From Mytilus edulis (Eukaryota; Mollusca; Bivalvia; Mytilida; Mytilidae), in NCBI RefSeq assembly GCF_963676685.1, contig NC_092356.1, positions 22,865,750 through 22,929,749 of the forward strand: a DNA stretch of 64,000 nt, given 5' to 3'. The notes beneath the pieces were generated by a model. The model was not told the DNA's origin. It saw nothing but the letters and a program-made list of their open reading frames with translations, and did not search any database. This document shows, one piece after another, positions 32,700 to 44,906 of the stretch. The first letter of the stretch is position 1, and each line of letters begins with the position of its first letter. A program made the translations under genes and the position numbers.

Positions 32700-32995
32700 T
32701 AAGAATGGAAATGGGGAATATGTCAAAAAGATAACAACCCGACTAAAGAGCAGATTACAGCCAACTGACATCAATGGCTGCAACGCAGCGAGAAAAAGCA
32801 TGCATCGTGAGGTGGGCCTTAGCTGGCCCATAAATAAAACGTGTACTAGCTCAGTGAAATGGGCGTCATACTAAACTCAAAAACATATAAATGAACTAGA
32901 ATTCAAAAAAAACATACAAGACTTATACAAAGACCAGAAACTCTTGACTTGGGACAGGCTCAAAAATGCAGCGGGATTAAACATGCTTTGTTAAA
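32700..32995 (+). repeat. dispersed repeat family D, copy 1
   Basis: GAATGGAAATGGGGAATATG, AACAACCCGAC, CTTAGCTGGCCC, CATACTAAACTC, GACTTGGGACAGG, GGGATTAAACATG. The second copy is at 40942-41240. Confidence 0.75.
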
Positions 32996-33925
32996 TCTAA
33001 ACCCTTACTCTATACCTTTAGCAAATATAGAAGAAAGAAACAGACAGCAATACGCACAATAAAACTCAATTTAAAAGAATTTTAAGTCTGATGTCAGAAA
33101 AGCTAACAAAAGAAACTAAGCAAAATGGCACTGATACATAAATTAATTAAAGACTACTTGAAGTTACTGAAAGACGACCAGATACATAACATCTAATCGG
33201 TTTACATGTAGTGATACCATAGTTTTAAGATGACAGTTGTGAGTAAGATAATGAAAACACATTAGAGGCCATTTGTCACATCTCGGCATATTCCGTACCT
33301 TGATCGAGAGTAGCGGATTCAACCGATGATTGCCGATTGGTAAGATGCGGAAGACAATAAGGGTACTTTTCAATTTTAAAATTTTCTAAGTCGAACAGAT
33401 AGCGATGATGTATTTTATATTGTTCCGATTTCCAGTGATTTTGGATGCCTGTTGTGAGTAAGCTTAAGACAATGAAACCATGCGCTGGATTAGTAACCAG
33501 TTTTTAAATCCTGAATGGCGTTCTATATTTATGTAGAATGAAACACCAAAGACGGAGGGGAAATAGGATTTTGTGTACATTTTTTTTTTTTTTTTTGTAA
33601 ATAACCTCCAATAGTATAACTTATTTTGATTGAATCTAAATGTAATCTTGTTTGTATTTACTGTACAATATGACAATAACAGTAGCTCATATATGAGGTC
33701 CTTTGTTCATAGTATTTTTTGTCATTGACATGCACAATAATCATAAATGGGCATCATAATTGAACAACCTTTTTCATGAAAAAGAGCATATTTTGGTGCA
33801 ACTGCTACGTCATAAAATCAAAATTATTTTGTCGTGCGCTGTTACATTTCTTGTTTTATTCATTTTCACAGATACATGTATTCGGAAATTTTTTTATAAC
33901 TCTCAAAATCTCGAACTTCCTTGAA
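32996..33925. other. intergenic, no gene seen
   Basis: AT-rich, no gene. GTTGTGAGTAAG strings near 33236 and 33450, with similar flanks, suggest a diverged direct duplication of about 210 bp. Confidence 0.4.
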
Positions 33926-33929
33926 CCAG

Positions 33930-34140
33930 AATGCTACTTATAACGCCTCTCAGCTGATGCGTTATCCTCATTTTAACATGCATATTTATTTATTTCAATA
34001 TATTAATAACGAACGTAAGCGAGGTATAATGCCTATCAATGTTAAGATACATGTAAGCACAGATCATGGTATGATACCGTTATTCCGATTTGGAAGAAAA
34101 CAATTAGAACTTTTGACCTTCGAAATAGACCTATTCGAAA
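33930..34140. repeat. degraded relative of the 41882-42022 inverted repeat
   Basis: CTCATTTTAACATG, AAGCGAGGTATAATGCCTAT, CATGGTATGATA and a TTTTGAC tail parallel the 41882 element, but the arms are too diverged to pair well. Confidence 0.5.
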
Positions 34141-34354
34141 AGCAGCCTTTTGAACAACATATCGTTTAAAGAGTTTTATTATAGCTATACATATATATAA
34201 AGTTTTTTTTTGTGCGTGCATAACACCATATGGCAAAATTTGTTCCATCTATTACTGCGCATGCGCAAGTTATCAAAGTTATTTAGTAATTATCGTTATA
34301 AAGAAATATATATAAAAAAAAGATTAAAAAAAGTTTTGTTTTGGAGACTCATTA

Positions 34355-34618
34355 GGGAGCTACCATTTGATTTTTAGGGGGGAGGGGGGGGGGGCCTAGG
34401 ATGAAAAATTTTGTCCTGCCTTTTTTTTAGCTGTAATCTCTGTCCTGCTTTTTTATTTTTCACTTTGTTCGTTCCTGCCTTTTTTTTTTAGTTTATTCGA
34501 CTTTTTTTTACCTAAATTGTCGTCCTGACTTTTTTTTTTGCAAGCGTCTCATCCTGCCTTTTTTTTCACTCAAAACTCCTGTCCTGCCTATTTTTTTCAA
34601 ATTTCATCCTAGCCCCTA
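34355..34618. mobile_element. Harbinger-like MITE, 3'-truncated copy
   Basis: TTA (34352-34354) is followed by GGGAGCTACCATTTGATTTT, a G run, and TCCTGCC-T units. The copy stops at TTCATCCTAGCCCC with no right terminal repeat. Confidence 0.75.
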
Positions 34619-35054
34619 GATAATGGGGGTTACCTTGATTCCCTTGTTGAAAGTATACGGGACTGTGTTGTAACTTTTAGTTTGTGGATGAGTGGCGATT
34701 TAGAGTGGTCTGGACATCATTAATTGGCAATGATAATTTTTATGAAAAGGGTAACGCAAAAATTGCCAGATACATTAATGTTCCTTGTACACAATGATAC
34801 ACACGTTGATACTGTTAGGATTTTGGCCCTAGTAATACCTTTAAATATGAATCTCATTAATATGATGTTGTGATTCAAAATAGTTCATATTTTATATTTC
34901 TCTTATTAAACAAAACTCAGTCTCTATTTTACGAATTTTTAGTAATAAATTAATAGAAGTTAGATTGAATATATTACATTGAAGAGTGTAAAATGCAAAT
35001 TGCATTCTTGGACTTGACAAAATGTCAAAATTAATCATATTTTAATATACTAGA

Positions 35055-35150
35055 TATTAGAAGATGTGGTATGATTGCCAATGAGACAACTCTCTTTATC
35101 CAAGTCGCCTTGTCTTACACCGAACAGCAAGCTATAAAGCTAGACTACTG
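35055..35150 (+). repeat. dispersed repeat family B fragment
   Basis: AAGATGTGGTATGATTGCCA and CACCGAACAGCAAGCTATAA with an internal deletion. Confidence 0.65.
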
Positions 35151-37450
35151 GCAATATACTTTTATCTGTGTACAAGGTTTAGTCACCATGTAACCTCAAG
35201 ATTAAAAAATATTCTATAAAAATCCAAAATAAAAAATAATGGTGATTTAAAACACCAAAGACATATGTTTATGACACAGAAATCTTTCACTGCAATAAAA
35301 TGTAGGATTAATTACCTACAACTGTCAAATTCAAGGGAATATTTTTTTCGACCCGGATGTGACGTACCATGATTTGGTGGTATTACACCTTAAAGCGCAT
35401 GCGGTACGATAATAATTATACATGCTCACTAGAAGATGCCCTCGAAATCGCGATGTAATTGGACAAGTGATGAAACAAATAGTTTTTTTTTAATTTCGTT
35501 GGCAGTACGTCGACTTGGCATGCGCGAAATCGTACAAGAAACGGATAGATAACGGTCTCTGAATTTGGATATTTTATATAAAAACAAATCCTAGTAGGGT
35601 TTTCTTGGGGGAAAATATGTTTCAAAGACAAAATTAGGAAGTTCAAAACACTATACGTCATATTACAAATATTTCCGACTTTGTATGGTTTCATAGGAAT
35701 TGCGCCTCAATGAAATGGGTCTCTTCCTTTAGCAGTATAGATATGTAAAAGAGAATATGAATACTTCCAAAACAGTTTAAATATAAAAACCTAAATCTGT
35801 AACATGTTTCAGTATAATGTTTTGAAATCAGAAACATGATATAATGTATAAAAATAATATGCTTTTAGAAAACCAAAACATGTTTCTGTTTGCTAAAACA
35901 TGTTGCTTTTTTCTGTTTCTATTTAAAACAAACTGTCGTCAAGGATCATATAGTTAGTTGTTGCAGAAGCTCATTCCTTTCTATAGCTGCAAAATTCATG
36001 CTCTACAAATTTGATTCATGAAACTTTTAACACAAAACCATTTCTAACTGAACAATATGTGTTGTCACCGTCAATGATCAGCTCAGAAAATTTAAATAGG
36101 TGTAGTAGCTGTATTCAATTTGTTGTTCCAAATTGCACTTTCAATGAGTTTCACCAGTATTTTCGACTCACCAGACTGAGATGAACTTTTGAAGCTATAC
36201 TTTGCTACATGGATGGCTAAGCTTCAATGAACACAAATTAACATTCTGGGTTAAGATTTCTCTAGAGAAAAAGTTTATTCATCAACCTGAGGTACTAGGG
36301 TTACCAAGAATTAATCTGTCGTAGCATTTTACAGACATATTTGATGTTCCGAATACATGTTAGTGTTTACAAAATAATAAGGTATTTATTAATGAGATAT
36401 GTTCATCACTTGTCAAGAATCCTTATTCTTTTTGTAGCTTTTTGTAGCAACCATATTCTTTCTCTTTCCATCAGAGCTTACAACTTCAGCATGCACGATT
36501 AAACTCTGCATGTTTGGTTTTGATCTTGTGATTGCCAGTGTTATATGATGTGGGTGCAGCAGCAATTATAAAAGTAAATGTAAGCAACATGCATGCCCGT
36601 CGTTATTATTCTATATCATCGTTCTCCGTTCATGTTTCGATCTTGATGACTTATGTTTCGCATGTTTCGGTAACAGGTTTTTGTTTCACTTAAATAAAAT
36701 GGTGAATCATAAAGTACAGAAGGACTCAATGGCCATTATACCTTCTGACTGAACTTTGTATTATGTTTGAACTGGCCTGAATTGCGTACTAGGCAACGTA
36801 AATCGCGAACTAGTTCGGTTCAAGTCGGTTAATTCATTCTCTAATAAACCTTCCCGAAGGTCTTAATGTATCACTGAGTTCGCAACCTTTGGCCATTGCT
36901 TTGAAGTTGAGATAGTGTGTGTCCAGAAATACTTGTCATTTGCACTTTAATTGGATAATGGTATATATCTATAAATTTACAAGTATGCCTTTTATTACTT
37001 TTCATTCCTTTCTTATTGGACACATTTATCTTATAGTCGATAGTTTTATTTCAGTTTAATAGGGTAACGTAGAGTTCAGTTCCTGTTATGACTGTTCTGG
37101 TAATTTGTCAAAAATTCAGATTACTTGTTTTTATATAGAAGGTAGACAGAAATTGAACAGGTCGATGTCAATGTCCGTATTGAAAAGTGGTTACCGAGGT
37201 CATTTGTGTATAAATTTTCCATTTTTCATTTGGTATTCATTCTGAGCACAGTCATGAATCATAAAAAGCTACGAAAAGCACGACTGCAAAATGTCGTGAT
37301 TTTTCTGAAACAAGAAAATCAGGTGGAGCAAAATAAAATATCAGTTTTGAACAAAAATGAAAATCTAAAATTCGAATTAGATCCTATATCAAAACATAAT
37401 ATGTCAAAGAAGTAGATAAAACCTAGTGGTCTTGAAACTTTTAAAATGTG
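35151..37450. other. intergenic, no gene seen
   Basis: About 2.3 kb without a supported gene, tandem repeat or recognised dispersed element. The open frames at 35416-35694 (-) and 37206-37415 (+) lack any recognisable feature. Confidence 0.4.
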
Positions 37451-37451
37451 C

Positions 37452-37765
37452 CTTATCAGCCGTGGTGTAGTGATTAGTGCATCGGACTGTTAACACAAAG
37501 GTTCCTGGTTCGATTCCCGTTTGGGATGAAAATTTCAGGTACTCAATTTTCAGCTTTCCCTTGAAAACATCTGCGAGTATTGTATTGAGGAAACGATGAT
37601 AGTCCGTCGGAAGGTGACGATAAATGGCTGACCCGTGTTAAGAGAGAGCCATATCTCTTGCACGTCAAAGTCACCCTTGTAGATTTCGAAAAAGAGTAGA
37701 CAAATGCCGCTGCAAGGCAGCACTCGCACCCGCAAAGTGGAAAGGGATTAATATAAATTGCAAAA
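37452..37765 (+). mobile_element. tRNA-derived SINE
   Basis: The head (about 37455-37528) has an A box TGGTGTAGTGATTAGTGC and a B box GGTTCGATTCC, with GTTAA at the anticodon position (Asn-like GTT). The body ends with a conserved-looking domain (GCCGCTGCAAGGCAGCACTC, AAAGTGGAAAGGGATTAAT). This layout fits the mollusc SINEs that carry a shared central domain. The exact subfamily is not assigned. Confidence 0.75.
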
Positions 37766-38059
37766 CTTGTTTCCCTATCCACTATAAACAAATATGTTTA
37801 AACCAACTAATAAAATTAAATGATATCTTTTATTATTTATTATAATTTTCGAATGTTTTTGTAAACTTTTAGCGTGAAAGAACATATTACTAGCCTTCTC
37901 TAGATATTATTGTTTTAATGAGTTTGTATGTACTTAAATACAATTCCTAGTCATTTTAATGACTGTTTTTGAGGTGTTCAAGTTATAAGAATAGATATTA
38001 AGATTAAGAATTTCAAAAGTCAGCTTGAGACCTCTCATTGGGGATATCATAAATTGGTA

Positions 38060-39073
38060 AAATTGGCAGGTTTGAGTATCATTTGCGCTTCAATTTTTCA
38101 AAATACCCAGTAACATTTGCGCCACAAAAGCAGTTTACAATTGCGCAATATTTTAGATAATATCTCATTTTAATTTATACTCTATAATTGAATGATGTTT
38201 TTTTTAACATACCAATAATGGAAATGAAAACAAGTGAGGACATCGTATGCATTTAAGAATTGAATGATTCTTTTTTTATTTTCATTGGCCGAAGTACATT
38301 TTGTGTGAAGCGCGGAAGCGCTTCATACTAAAAATGTGCGCACGGTCAATGATTTTACAACCCTATGAAGTTACAAAAAGAAGCATTCAATACTTATAAT
38401 TATATTTTTTTTAGCAATGGTCATGAAAACACGAATTTTATTATTGTTTTATTTAATTCACATTTGCACTTTATTGTGGGACCACGTGTTATCATGAATG
38501 AAAAGTTTTATTGGGCAATGCAATTATTAACGGAATAACACGTGATGTGCAGTTAGCCAATCAGAATAAAGTATCATAATGAAACATACATCCAATGTAA
38601 TTATATCAGCATAACAGATAAATAATTATCATAATCAACAGTTAAAATCATTCTTTCAAAATTGGTGAATAAAGTAAAGTCCGTCATCTTTATAAATCAA
38701 TACTACAAAATGCATTTTTCTAAAATTCTTTTTGTTTTTTTGTTTGACCTAGAAACAGTTTCTACTTTCTCTGTATATTTATTGTCAAAACAATTATTGT
38801 TATATAGTACATAACAAATTATACTGGATGTTAAATTAACATCAATCAATCAATTTACATGTCATAATATCGGTGTCTTCCTCCCGGTGCTTTGCTTTTG
38901 CGCCAAAAAAATCTTTCATTTGCGCCACAAACTATAATATTTCATTTGCACCAATAATAAAACCTTTCATTTGCCCCAATATTACAGGTAAAAACGCATA
39001 ATACAGGTATTAATAAAAAAAAATGTTAAAAAAAACCAACACTTTTGAAAAAGTTCTTGGTAGTCAAAACATA

Positions 39074-39136
<63 letters not shown>

Positions 39137-39360
39137 ATGTACTAGTATTAATAAAATTAACGGTACCAATTTTGTTTCACCAGATGCGCATTTTGACAAT
39201 ACATGTCTCTTCAGTGATGCTCGTGGCCAAAATATTTGAAATCCAAAGCTTATATAAAAGATGAACTTACCTGTAAATTTAATTAGGAGAAAATATAAAA
39301 TCGGCGCAAATGAAATGAAAGAATGAAAATTTAAAAAATCGGCGCAAATGTCATACGCCC
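38060..39360. repeat. region with repeated CATTTGCGCC motifs in both orientations
   Basis: ATTTGCGCC-type strings occur at about 38085, 38115, 38898 and 38920, and inverted (GGCGCAAATG) at 39302 and 39342. The 38880-39355 part could be a single element with these as subterminal repeats. Positions 39165-39245 hold another dispersed string (TTCAGTGATGCTCGTGGCCA). Confidence 0.45.
39077..39134 (+). repeat. (CT)29 microsatellite
   Basis: A perfect CT run. It produces the Arg-Glu and Leu-Ser runs in the frames that cross it. Confidence 0.95.
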
Positions 39361-39563
39361 CTTCTATTCCCACTTCAAATAACAACAGATGTTTTGATAA
39401 ATAATTTGTTTTTATAAAAATCAAGGTTAATTAGAATTTCACCTAAGATTTACCTGTATTTTTTTAAAAGCATAACATATTTGGTACACTGTTTAGGTAT
39501 AACACCTTGTTCATTTGTAAAAAAAAAATCATCAAAGAAATACTTAAAATTAAAAAAAAATTT

Positions 39564-39770
39564 GATAAATCGATTGGGGTTAGATTTATTTTTAATTTTT
39601 TGAACTTTTTGTACTTAAAAATAAAGGAAAAATAGGATAAATAGATTGGGGTTAGATCTATTTTTAATTTTTTGAATTTGTAACCTAAAAATAAAGAAAA
39701 AATATGATAAATAGATTGGCGTTAGATTTATTTTCAATTTTTTTAATTTGTAACCTAAAATGTCTGCTGT
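39564..39770 (+). repeat. ~71 bp tandem repeat, three units
   Basis: GATAAAT-GATTGG-GTTAGAT begins units at 39564, 39636 and 39706, each followed by ATTTTTAATTTTTTGAA and AAAAATAAAG. Confidence 0.8.
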
Positions 39771-39923
39771 ACTAATAAATCATAATATAAATAATATTAT
39801 AACCAAGTATAATCTTAAGATATGGAATAAAAGTATACTCTAAAATTATAAATACTTGGAGCAATAATCAAAGATTTAAAATAATGGCATGGGTGAAAAC
39901 TGTAAACTTTTCTTCAAAGCATG

Positions 39924-40355
39924 AGCAATCAGGAAGAACTAGATAAACTCAGAACCGACGACTGGAACGACAATACACAAGAACTTGTAGAGAACATTCC
40001 AACTTTTCCATCTTTCAAGAACACAATGTAACGACATACTGGGTTGAACAGAACAGTCACCGTTTGAACCACTACTTAACACAAGGAGCAAGGACAATAA
40101 ATCATCTAGAGGGATGACACAGCAACCTGAAGAAGCATGTCATGCATCCACATCTGAACATCTTTCAACTAATTAAACTTCTGAAACACCCTGACCATGA
40201 TCCAGTATACAGCCAGTGGGAAGAGAGTGGCCCCTAAAAAGAAGTATGTAGAAATCAACAACAGATTAGATGAACTTAAGGTTATACTCCGCAACCAGGA
40301 TGTCACAACAGTAGAGTTTGGTGATGCAGCCTTCCACCCTCTTCAAGTGGAATAG
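39924..40355 (+). pseudogene. Mutator-like transposase fragment (dead)
   Basis: Translation gives SNQEELDKLRTDDWNDNTQE, then, across a stop and frame changes, YWVEQNSHRLNHYLTQGA, RTINHLEG with a stop where Trp is expected before HSNLKKHV, and finally KKKYVEINNRLDELK ending LQVE and a stop. The N-E-G-W-H-like pattern near HLEG(W)H is typical of the C-terminal part of MULE transposases. At least two in-frame stops and one frameshift (near 40235) are present, and the catalytic part is missing. No terminal inverted repeats were found nearby. Assignment to MULE is from recall of the motif and is moderately sure. Confidence 0.6.
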
Positions 40356-40729
40356 ATTGATTAACTTTAATAAATTTGTATACAGTGATTGTCTTATGCT
40401 TCTGCTACAATGTGTGATTTGATTTAGTGCTGTTGTTTAATTTGTTTTATATTATGCTTGCTTGAATCTGCAGTTGAATTTGTGTTATAAAAATAATAAA
40501 ATAATTTACTTATATTTGTTAAATTAATTTCTTTCGTATTTATTTTTTTACACTGGTCAATTAACAGTTGATTAAAAAATGTTTGTACAGTATAATCCTT
40601 TGTTTGCACAAGTTTTCCTCCTACTCCCACATGAAATTTTACCTTTTCTTACCAGATTTATAAAAAGTGGGAATAGAGGGAATAAACCATAATATCGACA
40701 CTTCGATCTCACTTAAACCACGTGACTTC

Positions 40730-41460
40730 AACAGCAGACGATAAAAACTTAAATATGAAGAACAACAATTTAAAGCAATGAGTATAATTGTATATTTGTC
40801 TAGTTACATGTAATAACAATCGATCATATTAATAATTACATGTTATACTATCGATACCTCGTTGTCACTTTAACAGCAATCTATAAACACTAAAATTTGA
40901 AGAACAACAATTAAAAGCTATGGCATTTATTAGTACATGTAATAAAATTGAGAATGGAAATGGGGATTAATGTGTCAAAGAGACAACAACCCGACCATAG
41001 AACAGACAACAGCAGAAGGTCACCAGCAGGTCTTCAACACAGCGAGAAATTCCCGAACCCGGAGGCGTCCTTCAGCTGGGCCCTTAACAAATATATATAA
41101 TAGTTCAGTGATAATGAACGCCATACTAAACTCCAAATTGTACACAAGAAACTAAAATTAAAAATAATACAAGACTAACAAAAGCCAGAGGCTCCTGACT
41201 TAGGACAGGCGCAAAATGCGGCGGGGTTAAACATGTTTATAAGATCTCAACAGATGTACCTACATGTACATGGAATGAAGTTTCGTCTGCTGCACGTAAA
41301 TATGAAGAACAACAATTAAAAGCTATGGCAGCTATTGTTTATTAGTGCATATACCTACATGTACTTATATGTACCTACATCGCTATTGTTCATTATTACA
41401 TGTACCTGGAATGAAGTATCGTTGGCTGCACGTACTTATGTTGTCACGTAGCAACTTAAT
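40730..41460 (+). repeat. diverged direct repeats interrupted by a family D element
   Basis: GAAGAACAACAATTAAAAGC-type units occur near 40758, 40899 and 41302, and TGGAATGAAG-TTCGT-TGC near 41270 and 41410. The family D element at 40942-41240 sits between them. Confidence 0.6.
40942..41240 (+). repeat. dispersed repeat family D, copy 2
   Basis: TTGAGAATGGAAATGGGGAT, GAGACAACAACCCGACCATA, CTTCAGCTGGGCCC, CCTGACTTAGGACAGGCGC, GGGGTTAAACATGTTT. Confidence 0.8.
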
Positions 41461-41544
41461 GTACATGTACCTTGTTACACAGTACATGTCAAACGAGTTT
41501 TTAGTTTGTGCATGATTTGTTTTTAGTTATGTGACGTCACGTAA

Positions 41545-41668
41545 CAAATTTGGTTTTGTCCAGTTACAGACAATTTATATATAAATATTTGTTTCCGTCA
41601 AGTTACGTAACTAATTTGTTTCTGTCCAGTTACATATTAACAAATTTGTTTCTGTCAAGTTTATTTAA
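41545..41668 (+). repeat. short tandem repeat of ATTTGTTTCTGTC-GTTAC
   Basis: About four units of (A)ATTTGTTTCTGTCAAGTTAC with 30-45 bp spacing. Confidence 0.65.
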
Positions 41669-41881
41669 GTTTGTAACCCGGATTTGTTTTCGCTTTATAG
41701 ATTTATGACTTATGAACACCGGTACCCTTTTGATGCCTTTAGTTAGTTATACATATGTTTCAGTCAAAAAATATAGTAAAAGAAATGCTCATCTACAAAT
41801 GTGCTAGTAATTTTCACCCATAGAGCTATTGCTTACATGTCTATACTGAGATATTTTAAATATAATTAAGAAATAATTTTT

Positions 41882-42022
41882 TCATGCCATGCTCTTTGCT
41901 CATTTTAACATGGGTAGGTATTATATTTGATAATATCTTAATACTGAGTGTTAGCGAGGTATTAAATGTTTACAAATATAATGCCTACCCATGTTAAAAT
42001 GAGCATAGAGCATGGCATGATA
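41882..42022. mobile_element. inverted-repeat element with ~47 bp arms
   Basis: Left arm TCATGCCATGCTCTTTGCTC then ATTTTAACATGGGTAGG pairs with CCTACCCATGTTAAAAT then GAGCATAGAGCATGGCATGA. The loop is about 45 bp and contains AGCGAGGTATTAAATG. A degraded relative is at 33930-34140. Confidence 0.85.
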
Positions 42023-42359
42023 GAACTATTTCGATTCTAATAGTAGTATTTTGAACTTTCGTACTTTTGGACCTATAATAGACGCTTGAAATTTCGCCAT
42101 TTTGATTTGACGAACCAAAAACGTTATAGAAAATCACCAGTTAATCAATAAAAAAGAACAGAAACATTTAAACTTACTTTTAGAATGTTTTTATTTAATT
42201 TCCTAGCGAGCAACACCAACAAAAATGTTCATTTTATCTGACGTTGCAATTTCAATTATATATTCAAAGATATAGCACCAAATTATATGTCTAGCTGATA
42301 GGTGACACATAGTTTTTTTTTCATTTATATAGCGAGATATTTGGGGTATGCGTTATTAA

Positions 42360-42570
42360 GACAACAAAGGAGAATCCAATTGGGCGTAGAGGGCGAAAGC
42401 CCCCTTTGACCCCCCTCCCCGCCACGAAAAAAAATGTATCATATATTTCACGATTGATATGATTTTTAAGCATAAATTGTCGAAAACATTTCGCGGTCTA
42501 TTGTCCCTTTAACCGTGATATGACGACGCTCCACAGCCCCACCCGGTTTTCAAAAGCCACGGATCCGCCT
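42360..42570. repeat. family G element, third copy
   Basis: C/G-rich tract AAGCCCCCTTTGACCCCCCT and the end CACGGATCCGCCTCTATAC, as in 27972-28110 (reversed). Confidence 0.45.
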
Positions 42571-42649
42571 CTATACTGAATTCAAACGACATAAAAGTCA
42601 GAGCTCACCATAAAAATATATGACCGTGTGGATTTTATGAAACCCTGCA

Positions 42650-43250
42650 CATCGTAACAGATAAATAATTTTAAAAATCATTTAAAATAAGCCCAGACAA
42701 TAAACATGGGCCTTAATTTTTTTTTTAAATATATTGTTTATTATTAACCAAACAGAAATAATTTGTTTCTGTTCAAAATCAGCCTTAAACAAATATGTGT
42801 GTTTTTTTTTTTATAATTTTACTAGTTACATGTACATGTCGGTGTTTTTGTTTTAAACACAATTCAGGTCGTTGTTTTCCCCTTTTTGTTGAAGGCCGGA
42901 AGTTGGTTATTTCCTCTTCCACTTGTGTCTGATGATTAGTTGTCTCATTAGCAATCTTTACGCATCTCATTATTTTATTTTTTAGAAGTGTCAGTCAAGA
43001 CATATGTAGTCCTGACAAATAAACATGAGCCTTATTTCTAAATATATTGTTTGTTATTTATTTAACAGTGATAAATAATTTTAAAAATTATTTAGAATAA
43101 GTCCAGACAAATAAACATGGGCCTTATTTTTTTTTTAAATATATTGTTTATTATTAATCAAACAGAAATAATTTGTTTCTGTTCAAAATCAGCCTTAAAC
43201 AATTATGTTTTTTTTTTCTTCATAATTTTACATGTACCAGTATTGTAACC
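42650..43250 (+). repeat. direct duplication of ~180 bp separated by repeat DNA
   Basis: AAACATGGGCCTTA-TTTTTT, AAATATATTGTTTATTATTA and CAAAATCAGCCTTAAACAA occur near 42700-42800 and 43118-43205, with a partial third unit at 43005-43060. Between them, 42838-42970 is a reversed family B-like fragment. Confidence 0.7.
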
Positions 43251-44500
43251 CTTGTAATGAACTTCCATTTATTTTGGTGCAGTGTCAAATATCTGCAGTT
43301 AACTTTTCATTAACAGCAGTGAGTGCGTACATTGACTTCTGTACAACTGTTCGGTTCGTTGGTGTTAATTATTTATAAAATAGGTGACTATATAATGGAT
43401 ATCCCTGCCGAATGCCCTTTGATACTAGAAAAAAGTAGACAATCCTGATGAATTTGATTGCCCTTTAATTTTAATGTAATTAAAATTATTGTTTATGAAT
43501 ATTTTGATGAATAACAAAAATGACTTAAATTTTCTTCTTGCATAATGAAAGTAGGCTGCACTTTATGACAAAGGCGTTCCTAAAGGCGGACGTTTATATG
43601 TTATGTATATTAAACATTATGTCAATCAAGTTGACAAACGTCATTGGTGCTGAATTAATTATACAATATGTATATTAAACCAATGAACATTCCCGACTAA
43701 GGTTTTAGAAAACAGAACTTTGAAGACAAAAGGTGAGTTTTAAATTTCACACTTTAATTACAACATTTTATAATTCCTTTTAAAATGCATACCCAAAACT
43801 GAATACTATATTTATCAGATTTGTAAAATGAAATAGAATTTCACATACTTTCATAATTACTTTTTATATAGCTACACCTGTATCCCTTACAACCAGTAGT
43901 AAATATATTTAATATATATAAAACAAAGTACTAAGAATAAACTACTTACATGTTTTTCCCCCTAAATTACTTATTTAATTTACGGTTACATGTATGTTTA
44001 ATTTCAGCATGGGTTCATATCTGCACGAAAAGTTTAAATTTCTTTTACCATAATTAATTTCTTTTAAAATGATAAAAGTTTACCGCATTTCCGTAGCAAA
44101 TATATCCCAATGAGAGCGATTTAAAGGACAACGCAATGATGATTTTGTTTATAATCGTCTACTTAATGTCTAACTGCATATATTTCATACCCCTTTAGTA
44201 CGAAAACATAAAATGTATAAACAATAAATAATACAAATGTACCTTATGCAAGGTAAGTTGCTAGAAATGTTTTCTGGCTTTATTTTTTTCCCAAACGATA
44301 AGAAAGTTTCCATTGCATATATGCCACTTACGGGCGCCTAAAAAATTATTGCGAGCTTTAAGGGTTAACGAAAGTAGTTAAGTCTACCAACTTAAATATC
44401 ATTTGGCCATATTAACTAAAAACCTAGAAACTCTTAGGCAATTCTCAGAAAGATAAGCTGAAATATCAGAAAGAAATTTTAAGAATAAGCTAATTGAGAT
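43251..44500. other. intergenic, no gene seen
   Basis: AT-rich without supported genes. The ATTATACAATATGTATATTAAAC-like strings near 43595 and 43655 form a short direct repeat. Confidence 0.4.
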
Positions 44501-44502
44501 TG

Positions 44503-44633
44503 AAACTAGCAAAAATAACATACAGAAAGGCAACAAATGCATATTTGCAACGAGATAACAAAAATAATAAAAGAGATTGATATTGTTATCTCGTTGAAAA
44601 TATGCATTTGTTGCCTTTATTTTTGCTAGTTTT
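44503..44633. mobile_element. hairpin element beside the minisatellite
   Basis: AAACTAGCAAAAATA, AAGGCAACAAATGCATATTT and CAACGAGATAACAA pair with TTGTTATCTCGTTG, AAATATGCATTTGTTGCCTT and TATTTTTGCTAGTTT. The loop is about 20 bp. The left arm has a 9-10 bp extra segment. Confidence 0.85.
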
Positions 44634-44906
44634 ATTTGTTTTAAACGCGACAACATTCGAATTTATATATACCTTTCCTGAGCATGCGCAAACAACTTGC
44701 TTCATAATAAGGATATTTATAGAACTGTAGCACAACAAAACAAAAAGCTTGTTTAATATACAAGCAACAAATCAAACAAAAGAACCCCCTTACCCCACCT
44801 TAAAAAAACTACATCGCAGCACAACATAACTGAATGAAATAGTTTTGTTGACTCTTTCGTGATTGCTTTTTTACGTCCTCTAGTGTTTACTTATTAACGT
44901 TCTAAA

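Noticed and set aside
37455..37528. Functional tRNA-Asn gene
   Set aside because: The cloverleaf is degenerate and is followed by a SINE body, so it is called a SINE head.
39026..39424. 132-codon antisense frame with an Arg-Glu run
   Set aside because: The run is the translation of the CT microsatellite.
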